Positions 1 through 6,852 of a stretch of DNA of 12,305 nt are shown here, one piece after another. The DNA lies in the NCBI RefSeq assembly GCF_964340395.1, contig NC_135567.1, positions 20,438,001 through 20,450,305 on the forward strand, read 5' to 3'. The stretch is from Glandiceps talaboti (lineage: Eukaryota; Hemichordata; Enteropneusta; Spengelidae). The notes below the pieces were generated by a model that was given only the letters and a program-made list of their open reading frames with translations, made no database searches and was not told where the DNA came from. A program made the position numbers and the translations under genes. Position 1 is the first letter of the stretch; each line of letters begins with the position of its first letter.

Positions 1-93
1 TGTATGTATGTATGTATGTTGTGGATGTGTATATGTGTATGTATGTATGTATGTATGTATGTATGTATGACAGTATGTATGTATGTATGTGTG
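1..93. repeat. (TATG)n microsatellite upstream of gene A
   Basis: An imperfect TATG tetranucleotide run with GTGT interruptions starts at the window edge, so its true 5' end is not visible. It ends in a GTGTGTACCAG junction about 200 bp upstream of gene A. A much longer tract of the same unit lies in the equivalent place upstream of gene B and is also followed by a GTATGTACCAG junction. This suggests the tract was part of the duplicated segment. Short open frames here (MYVC-type peptides) only reflect the repeat having no stop codons. Confidence 0.95.
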
Positions 94-129
94 TACCAGC
101 ATGCAGCATAGTACGAGCGGCGACTGCAG

Positions 130-190
130 TACAGCGCCCTCTATCAAATGTGCCCTTTACCCAGAAAACCTTGCAATCAAATCAGCTGTG
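130..190 (+). promoter_or_regulatory. Probable proximal promoter block of gene A
   Basis: Three short motifs lie in order: AGCGCCCTC at about 133-141, TTTACCCAGAA at 156-166 and AATCAGCTGT at 180-189, the last containing the E-box CAGCTG. The same three motifs in the same order sit upstream of gene B at 6565-6618, while surrounding bases have diverged. The E-box is about 115 bp from the start codon here and 90 bp in gene B. On the reverse strand the first motif reads ATAGAGGGCGCT, which fits the core of the CTCF consensus. No clear TATA box was seen. The promoter role is inferred from position and paralogue conservation. Confidence 0.55.
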
Positions 191-296
191 TAATGTAATA
201 TATCGTGGAACACAACAAACAGGGCGATCAGAGCTTTGTAAGTCAAAGTGAAATTTTAAGGTTGATTTCGACAATTATTGGAGGTAAATTTGTGGA

Positions 297-429
297 ATGA
301 TGAGTAGTCCACTCGATATAAGTCTTGCGATCCGGAGAACGGTGAAGTTAAAACTTCCAGACAGCGAACGTTCCAAATCTGACGGCGACAGCGCCTCATC
401 AACTGCTGAATCAAATCTTAGTTCGCAAG
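297..429 (+). CDS. Gene A coding exon 1
   Basis: ATGATG at 297-302 opens a 44-codon frame plus one base, ending CAAG|GTGAGT, a strong donor site. The peptide begins MMSSPLDISLAIRRTVKLKL, which aligns with MSSNTSLDISLSLLRNVEIKL in exon 1 of gene B. It has the look of an amphipathic helix followed by a Ser/Asp-rich tail. Phase 1 at the donor matches gene B exactly. The 5' untranslated start is not determined. Confidence 0.82.
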
Positions 430-3400
430 GTGAGTGCAGAGTGTGTGATGCTGAAGTGATTACCACAATAAACAATAAAGTCAAATTATGATTACTACTT
501 TCTTAATCTCTTTAATTGCATCTAGGATTTTTACACTTTCACTAATTTGTCTAGACTGTTTTGACGAGGGTCGCAACAAAAGCAATCAAACATTTGCAGC
601 CATGAGTTCATTACAGTACTACATACATCGTAGATGCAGTATATTGTTGCGGTTTCGCTACCTACTTCGCTCTCGGTCCTCCGCTAGAACCATTTTTCTT
701 TGCAAACCCCGTAACAAAATAAACAGTAAAACGAACAATGTTTAGTCACACAAAATAAAATATAAAAAAAAGTATTGTAAATAAAAACAAAACTACTACT
801 ATTGCAGCTATAAATTCACACGACCAATGATGGAATGAAACTTGAAAGTAACATCCATATTAATCTATTTCCAATACGGTATCATTACGATTTACCACCA
901 CCACAGAAACCACGTTGGCATCCAGACTACGTCCATATTCATGATATTGACCAATCGTAAATACAGTTTTTATCACAGGCACTTGAATCAATCTGTTAGT
1001 ATTTTTTATAAATCTTTGGTAGAGTTAATACAATGTATTGTTGCAAATGTTGGAATGATAATTGTGAATATGAGTGGCGATATAGCTTCAACCATTTGAA
1101 CTTTCAAAGCATACCAGATTCCCTATACCTCTCTCTCTCACAGTGTTTTCTTTCTAACTATATTCATATTCAGATTCAGATTGTTGTTATATTCATATTC
1201 AGATTGTTGTTATATATGGAATGAAGCTAAACGGACAGACAAAATGACAGACCTCGGCGACTGTTTTGTGAAAACAACGTTGGAAATGGTGAACCGTCTA
1301 AGAAGTGATAGACTCACAAACAAAGGTATGTTTTTGATTGTAATGGTAGTCCCAGCCTCGTACAACACACAGATGACATCTTAAATTTGAATCCTCCAAA
1401 TAATTGCTAAACCATTGAGCATGCTATCAAGGTAAAAAGCATCAATGAATATTAATGAGAGATGTTTTACACTGAAGGTATATGCACTCAGGACTCATGG
1501 AAATTCACTGTGTAACTTGACTCCCATGATGCAATAGCCCATAGCAAAGATACCCCATAAAGGCACAATATTAACTTGATGCTTTTCGGAAATTGTGAGT
1601 AATTGTAGATGATGTAAAATCATGAAATAACTCTCCAGAACAAATAGTTTATGAAAATATCTTGATTTCCTGGAGTGATATTCCCCTTACATCGTAATGG
1701 CTCCATAATTAGTAGTCAAAAGTTAGAGACTCTGACCTCTGACCTCTGACAAACATTTTGTGTATTTAATTCTCTTGATAAGGCAAAAAAAAAAGAATTG
1801 TTTCTGGTCAGCATGCACATCACTTAAATACCCTTGCGTCAGTCTTTTTTTGTGTTTGTCCAACCCATGCAGTCTACAGATCCGGGGGGAAACACAAAAA
1901 TAACCCTCCCTACTTCAGTGAAGACAACTGCAGAGTCAATCATGAACAAGCAAATGACATCTACCCCATGTACACCTTGCTCTAAAGTATTAAATGAAAA
2001 GAACAGTAACTGCCATAAATAGTAGATTGAGTGACAGGTTTGTTGAAAATTTGAAAAACAAAACAATTGTGTCGTCACACCATTTTAGACAAACTGTCCT
2101 GACCAGAAACGATTTTTTTTTTGCTTAACCAGTATTTTTTTTTATATTTGCAGAGAAAACAGCAATTATTAATTTCCTGTGTGGTAGTGGGGCTTTAGAA
2201 ATGGAAGTGTCAACAACATTCCTACCACAATGTGAAGAGATGGAAGAAGTCACAACCAAAGAAGACCCCTTAACTTCATTGATAACACATTCAACACAGA
2301 GTGACCACCTAACTTTTCAAGCAGTATCCAGATCTGAAATATTGCCAAAACCACTGACTTCCCATACAGCACCTAATTCTGTTACAGCTCAAAATGATTT
2401 ATACCTACATCAGACGTCTTCCCTGAAGATAGCAAGGGCACCTATATCTTCCAAACTGTTAAACCCGTTAACATCAAGAACCCCATCGAGCTCTGTAATG
2501 TCATCAAATGGTGTTAACTCACGTACTTCACATACCATGCGTGCTTCTGAAACATCACCAACCTTCTCAGCTTCCCAAGCAACTTGCAATTTTGCAACAA
2601 GACCACGCAATGCAGGCCCCTTAGCTTCTCAGAAGACATCAAGAGCAGGAACATCACCAGACAATGTGAACCCCTTAACTTCTCAGAAGATACCCATGCT
2701 AGCAACATCGCAAAATAGTTTACACCCCTCAGCTTCTCGATTTATATCTGTATCATCGCCAAACAATTTAGACCCCTCAACTTCTCGAGTTATATCTAAC
2801 AACTTAGACTCCCTAACTCCTCGATTTATCACCAAGGCTGGAACATTGCCAAATAATTTAGACCCCTCAACTCAACGAAATAAGTCTAACTCTGCCACAT
2901 CGCCAAATAGTGTAGAACTCTCTTCACCCCACCCAACTGGAATGGAAACATCCCAAAACCTTTTAGGTTCACGACCGGGATCCAATTCTGCAACAAGGAA
3001 TATAGAGCTATTAAGTTCTCCTGAAATATCACCAAATCGTAGCAGTGGTAATCAAGTAGAAAGAGATAGCAGTGATGCCGCAGACCGACCAGAAGAAGGA
3101 GTTAGTCGATATGAAACACAGCAAGATGGAGATCATGAGATAATTGTCAAAGTTGAACTGAATGAAGATAAAAGTACATGTATGGAAAGTTGTGAACAAC
3201 GAAGGAAAGACGAATCTTCTCGAAATGAACACAAAGCGTACAATGTTAATCCATTCACAATGAACACAATATCTAAGCTGTTTCCAAGTGAAAATACCGA
3301 ACATACCGAAAAACAACAAGAAATACATAGAAAACAAGTAAGAAGTGATGATGAAATGTGTGTGTATACAGCAAACAGCAGTGGGATGCAAAGAAATCTG

Positions 3401-4267
3401 ATATCGACTCAAAGTGAAGATGTGCAATTCCCGGAAAACAGCCGGAAAAGACAGCGGAAGACACAGCCCTCTAAGATTGAAAAACATGCCTACATTAGAA
3501 ACAGTTGTGATATGGAGGAAGATTCACCACCTCCCAGTAATTCCGGATTAAATTCCGGATTAAATTCCGGATTAGACGTGCACTCACTTAGCCAACAAAG
3601 TATATATGGACAATCAGAAAACACTAAAGAATCACCAAACAATGACGTTACATTCGTCGAAAGTGTATGTGTTCCTCAAAGCACGGCATTCAGAGACAGC
3701 CATCATTCAAATCTTGACGTTGATGAAACAGTGAACGCTATTGGCTTTCCCAACACAGCCTCTTTTGTCTTGCCAGCTAATCCACCAATAGGAATTCAAG
3801 GCATAAATAAATTCCATTTGTCTGCTTCAGAGAAAAGAACACATTCTGATTGCCAACACTTAGCGGGAACTTCTCCACAGGACAGTATTTTAGTCACCCC
3901 AGAAGGTGGTGCAGTCGCTATAGAGGGCGCACTTCACATAGAGGGCGCTGTTGTAAACACAGATGGCATGGCTGTCGCTTCAGGAAGTGATTGCAATCAA
4001 GGCAATTTGAAACCTTATCAGTGTAAATATTGCGACAAATCATTTAAGTGTAGCGATCATCTTAGATCGCATACACGTATACACACCGGAGAGAAACCGT
4101 TTTCCTGTCCGTTTTGTCCGTCAAGATTCAGAACGACGAGTAACATTAACACGCACATGAGAATCCACACTGGAGAACGTCCACACTTGTGTGGATTGTG
4201 TGGAAGAGGATTTAAACGTAGTACCGAGTTAACGCGGCACATGTTTACGCACTCCCAACAAATGTAA
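297..4267 (+). CDS. C2H2 zinc-finger protein, gene A (three exons, three fingers)
   Basis: Model: join(297..429,1203..1325,2154..4267), 2370 nt, 789 aa. It is probably a nuclear sequence-specific DNA-binding protein. Residues 1 to about 105 form an N-terminal domain shared with gene B and otherwise unrecognised. A long Ser/Thr/Pro/Asn-rich linker follows, with degenerate repeats of about 18 residues (PLTSxK/DPSTSR type). It also carries a V-K-V-E SUMO-type motif after HEII, also present in gene B, and a triple NSGL repeat. Three C2H2 fingers occupy residues about 707-785, each C-X2-C-X12-H-X3-H, with TGEKP and TGERP linkers. Predicted contact residues (-1,2,3,6) are C,D,H,S; T,S,N,T; and R,T,E,R. 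The protein stops five codons after the last finger, inside the first unit of a 52-bp tandem array, and lacks the fourth and fifth fingers of gene B. ATG 297 and ATG 300 are adjacent; 300 aligns with the gene B start. The splice model rests on paralogue agreement, not transcripts. Confidence 0.88.
430..1202 (+). other. Gene A intron 1
   Basis: A 773-bp intron, GTGAGT...TTCAG. The 3' end has a pyrimidine-rich stretch (CTCTCTCTC at about 1131-1139) and a good branch-point match, TTCTAAC, near 1152-1158. Open frames inside show no recognisable domain and are taken as chance. Apart from the repeat beside the acceptor (separate entry) I see no embedded gene or element. Confidence 0.75.
1161..1213 (+). 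repeat. 23-bp direct duplication spanning the exon 2 acceptor of gene A
   Basis: The block ATTCAGATTGTTGTTAT occurs at 1174-1190 and again at 1197-1213, each preceded by ATTCAT/ATTCAG hexamers. The duplication carries the 3' splice site with it: AG at 1178-1179 and AG at 1201-1202. Only the second acceptor gives the frame matching gene B (D-C-C-Y-I-W versus D-C-V-Y-V-W). Use of the first would add 23 nt, shift the frame and reach a stop soon after. Confidence 0.85.
1203..1325 (+). CDS. Gene A coding exon 2 (core of the N-terminal domain)
   Basis: A 123-nt exon, phase 1 at both ends, between TTCAG| and AAAG|GTATGT. With the split codons it encodes DCCYIWNEAKRTDKM and then a mostly helical segment with LGxCFVKT, NRLR and LTNKE. 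Gene B has an exon of identical length and phase, about 69% identical in protein. This is far more conserved than the rest of the two proteins outside the fingers. The junction to exon 3 rebuilds a Glu codon (G+AG). Confidence 0.87.
1326..2153 (+). other. Gene A intron 2
   Basis: An 828-bp intron, GTATGT...TTTGCAG, preceded by T-rich tracts at about 2112-2143. At 1731-1750 there is a short run of the heptamer TGACCTC, which on the reverse strand reads AGGTCA-G-AGGTCA, a perfect DR1 nuclear-receptor type repeat. Otherwise nothing recognisable; small open frames have no domain features. Confidence 0.75.
2154..4267 (+). CDS. Gene A coding exon 3 (linker plus three C2H2 fingers)
   Basis: The exon begins after TTTGCAG with AG completing a Glu codon. 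It continues KTAIINFLCGSGALEMEV, aligning with KTMIVNFMCESGALHMNV of gene B; ATG 2201 is therefore internal and not the start. The frame is open to TAA at 4265-4267. The exon holds the C-terminal part of the N-terminal domain, the whole low-complexity linker and all fingers (4016-4258). The last 13 or so codons and the stop lie in the first unit of the downstream 52-bp array. Confidence 0.92.
2466..2960 (+). repeat. Degenerate coding repeats, about 18 residues each, in gene A linker
   Basis: Successive peptides of the type N/D-P-L/S-T-S-x-K/R ... S-P-N-N-L/V recur: NPLTSRT, GPLASQK, NPLTSQK, HPSASRF, DPSTSRV, DSLTPRF, DPSTQRN. The spacing is about 12-20 residues. At DNA level, CCAAATAATTTAGACCCCTCAAC-like segments repeat. 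The unit resembles the DPLTHRK repeat of gene B, so the linker probably grew from a common ancestral unit in both genes. The structure is expected to be disordered. Confidence 0.7.
3539..3574 (+). repeat. Triple 12-bp coding repeat (NSGL x3)
   Basis: AATTCCGGATTA is repeated three times in tandem without a change, encoding NSGL three times. Length polymorphism would stay in frame because the unit is four codons. The perfect identity suggests recent slippage. Confidence 0.95.
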
Positions 4268-4705
4268 ATCTTGTACCGTGTTTATTCACCACATGTTTAC
4301 GCACTCCCAACAAATGCAAATTATGTACTAAATTAACACGGCACACATTTACGCACTCTAAACAAATGTAAATTTTGTACTAAGTTAACACGTCACATGT
4401 TTACGCACTCCCAACAAATGTAAATTTTGTACCAAGTTAACGCGTCACACATTTACGCATTCTAAACAAATGTAAATTTTGTATCAAGTTAACGCGTCAC
4501 ATGTTTACGCACTCCCAACAAATGTCAATTTTGTACCGAGATAACGTGTCACATGTTTACGCACTCCAAACAAATGTAAATTTTGTACCAAGGTAACGCG
4601 TCACATGTTTACGCTCTCCAAACAAATGTAAATTCTGTAGTACATTTAGTCATAGCATGTTTACACGCTTCAGTGTTGTACCGAAGTAACTCACACTATG
4701 TGTTC
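4221..4705 (+). repeat. 52-bp minisatellite derived from the last finger of gene A
   Basis: The motif CACATGTTTACGCACTCC recurs exactly every 52 bp at 4238, 4290, 4342, 4394, 4446, 4498, 4550, 4602 and, decayed, 4654. The first unit is coding: it encodes TELTRHMFTHSQQ of finger 3 and contains the stop codon. The remaining units lie in the 3' flank or UTR. A unit read in the right frame gives CKFCTKLTRHMFTH, a finger with both Cys and both His but a shortened middle. Since 52 is not a multiple of three, the frame shifts in every unit. Units at 4342 and 4446 share CACACATTT and TCTAAAC variants and alternate with standard units, suggesting a 104-bp higher-order repeat. Confidence 0.93.
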
Positions 4706-4848
4706 ATATTTATTTTCAACAAATGTATGTGTAGTACCAAGTTCAAGGGGCATAAGCTGAGTTTATGTGTATAGGCGTAGTTTTTACTGTATATATAGTT
4801 TCAAAAAGTACCCGGTACTCACATTATTATACCCACTGAAGTCCATTT

Positions 4849-5008
4849 AACCAACACTTCATGCAATTGGGAATTTGCAAACCCGCCATGTTGAATGTTG
4901 CATCATGGGAAATGTGCTAATAACCAACACTTGCAATTGGGAACTTGCAAACCCGCCATGTTGAATGTTGCATCATGGGAAATGTGATAATAAATGCTTG
5001 CAATTGGG
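4849..5008. repeat. Two 73-bp tandem copies plus a partial third, with YY1- and ZNF143-like motifs
   Basis: AACCAACACTT...GCAATTGGGAA begins at 4849 and again at 4922. A shortened third copy, ending TGCTTGCAATTGGGG, runs to about 5008. Each full unit contains CCGCCATGTTG, whose complement CAACATGGCGG fits the YY1 site. Each also contains GCATCATGGGAAATGTG, close to the reverse of the ZNF143/SBF promoter site. The copies are nearly identical, so the duplication is recent. Whether this is a promoter fragment or a mobile-element piece cannot be told from the window. Confidence 0.75.
4989..4994 (+). promoter_or_regulatory. Candidate polyadenylation signal for gene A
   Basis: AATAAA at the end of the second 73-bp repeat is the first canonical signal I found after the gene A stop codon, about 720 bp downstream. 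If used, the 3' UTR would include the whole 52-bp array. A non-canonical signal closer to the stop is equally possible. Confidence 0.25.
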
Positions 5009-5543
5009 GTGCATTTATTAACAAAATGATACATTATTGTTTTAAACTATTTTTAACTATAAATCGGATCCACATCAGATCTCTCTCATTTTAAACTGTA
5101 TAGAAACATTTGATTGTGAGTATTCTCACTCTCAAAAGCCAATTTGATGCTTCAGTATTTCAAGATGTGGTTGCTAGGCAACCAGTTATTGATGTGACAT
5201 ACCCTCATCTTTAAATGGTCCAAGAATGCATACAGAAAATGCCCAAAGCATTATATAGAAACTGAGACCCACAATCAGTTCTTGTAACCAACCAAAGTTT
5301 GGCATTCCCCTATCCCATAATATGCGGTCACTCCCTAGAAAACATACTATTTATCCCTGTCACCATGACAACAAACAACCAATGCATCTTATACAGCTGT
5401 GATCTCCATACTGGTTCACCAATACATTGGTTGCTATCAGCTAATTACAGTTTACCATGATAATGCTAGTAGTAAGATGTTAGTCACATTTTGCGATAAT
5501 CTTCACCATGTTTTTTAGACTTCGTTAGTAGTAATGTCATGTT
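5009..5543. other. Intergenic stretch with X-box-like motifs
   Basis: No gene seen. GGTTGCTAGGCAACC at 5169-5183 has 6-bp inverted arms around TAG and fits the RFX X-box pattern with a one-base spacer. GTCACCATGACAAC at 5359-5372 is a second X-box-like sequence with one departure from consensus. Function is not shown. Confidence 0.4.
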
Positions 5544-5728
5544 GAACATGAAACAAAAGTCCAAGAACATTTGATGTCACATTAGTTATGTACTTGCCTG
5601 TAGCATGCAGTGGAACATGAAACAGAAGTCCAAGAACATTTGATGCCACATAAGTTATGTACTTGCCTGTAGCATGCAGTGGAACAGGAAACAGAAGTCC
5701 AAGAACATTTGATGTCACATAAGTTATG
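5544..5728. repeat. 69-bp tandem repeat, about 2.7 copies
   Basis: Units beginning GAACATGAAAC start at 5544, 5613 and 5682, with few differences, and include TTGCCTGTAGCATGCAGTG. Because 69 is divisible by three the repeat keeps an open frame on the - strand (5515-5772) with 23-residue repeats. I regard that frame as a product of the repeat and not a gene. Confidence 0.92.
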
Positions 5729-5950
5729 ACAAAATTTTCATTTTGATAGGTTATAGAACCATAAATATCCAATAGAACATAAACGACATTATTCTTAATT
5801 ATTTGTAGCCTAGATGTAGACGGTGTATGTATTTATGATGCCAGGAGCTCTAGGAATTAAACATTTTATACATCAACCAACTCAATAACATTGGTGTGTG
5901 TAATTTACATGTACATGTGACTGTGACTATCATTGTGATGGCTTGCTACA

Positions 5951-6374
5951 GTGTGTGTGTGTCTGTATGTCTGTATGTATGTATGTATGTATGTATGTAT
6001 GTATGTATGTATGTATGTATGTATGTATGTATGTGTGTATGTATGTATGTATGTATGTATGTATGTATGTGTGTATGTATGTATGTATGTATGTATGTGT
6101 GTATGTATGTATGTATGTATGTATGTATGTGTGTATGTATGTATGTATGTATGTATGTATGTATGTATGTATGTATGTGTGTATGTGTGTATGTATGTAT
6201 CATGTCTGTATGTATGTATGTATGTATGTATGTATGTATGTATGTATGTATGTATGTATGTATGTATGTATGTATGTATGTATGTATGTATGTATGTATG
6301 TATGTATGTATCATGTATGTATGCGTGCGTGTGTGTGTAGTGTATGTACCAGTATTTGTGTGTGTGTGTGTGTT
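5951..6374. repeat. Long (TATG)n microsatellite with GT runs upstream of gene B
   Basis: About 370 bp of TATG units with scattered TGTG variants and ATCATG breaks at about 6199 and 6311, flanked by GT dinucleotide runs at 5951 and about 6357-6374. It keeps several frames open on both strands, producing spurious proteins of 120-165 aa. It occupies the position of the tract at 1-93 relative to gene A. Confidence 0.97.
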
Positions 6375-6564
6375 TGCATCACAACAAAGTTGAGAATTGA
6401 CTAAAAAACACAAACAATCTTAAGTTTTTTAATCTGATTTTTCATAAAGTGATTAATTAAATCGTCACGATCAACGTTTTTTATTCAAAATGTCTGCTAC
6501 AAGTTGTAATGTAAACAGAAAGAAGCAAACTGGCTGTCTGGCTGTGGTGTAGTTATATTGGTGT

Positions 6565-6618
6565 AGCGCCCTCAAGCGAGTTCTTAGTTTTACCCAGAAT
6601 ACTTCAGTAATCAGCTGT
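6565..6618 (+). promoter_or_regulatory. Probable proximal promoter block of gene B
   Basis: AGCGCCCTC at 6565-6573, TTTACCCAGAA at 6589-6599 and AATCAGCTGT at 6609-6618 repeat the order seen upstream of gene A. The spacing differs by up to about 17 bp. The E-box CAGCTG is 90 bp before the ATG. Retention of these short blocks in otherwise diverged flanks suggests shared control of the two genes, but no factor has been shown to bind. Confidence 0.55.
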
Positions 6619-6701
6619 TTCATTGTTGATGTTGGTATTTCCATGTTACCATTTGTAAGTTTTATGATAGTTTGAGTGTGAAACACAAAACTAAAGTCAA
6701 A

Positions 6702-6852
6702 ATGAGTTCAAATACTTCGCTAGATATCAGTTTATCGCTACTTAGAAACGTAGAGATAAAACTATCACAGATGGACGTGAGAACATCGCGAGAACAACAA
6801 AGTGATGATCGCAGACGATCAACTCAACAACTTGGAAGTCTCAGCCCACAAG
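6702..6852 (+). CDS. Gene B coding exon 1
   Basis: Fifty codons plus one base, ending CAAG|GTAAAT. The peptide starts MSSNTSLDISLSLLRNVEIK and ends with an Arg/Gln/Ser-rich tail. The predicted helix LDISLSLLRNVEIKL and the phase-1 donor match gene A. The splice joins G to AT of exon 2 to make an Asp codon. Confidence 0.85.

Noticed and set aside
488-1099. Two 85-aa + strand frames
   Set aside because: They lie inside gene A intron 1 and show no domain or similarity to gene B.
2201-2203. ATG 2201 as the start of a single-exon zinc-finger gene
   Set aside because: The frame is open upstream to a consensus acceptor, and the upstream residues are conserved in gene B; exons 1 and 2 extend the protein. 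The same applies to ATG 8101.
297-2260. Calling the N-terminal domain KRAB, SCAN, ZAD or BTB
   Set aside because: The visible residues do not fit those signatures: no KRAB DV..FS.EEW, no four-Cys ZAD pattern, no BTB hydrophobic pattern. I left it unnamed.
3029-3487. 152-aa open frame on the - strand
   Set aside because: Entirely antisense to the linker of gene A; composition is that of a shadow frame and gene A is supported by its paralogue.
5515-5772. 85-aa - strand frame with 23-residue internal repeats
   Set aside because: It follows exactly the 69-bp tandem repeat, whose length is a multiple of three; no recognisable protein features.
5896-6413. Open frames of 129-165 aa on both strands made of MYVC or HTYI repeats
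   Set aside because: They are translations of the (TATG)n microsatellite, which has no stop in these frames; no start context, domain or splice support.
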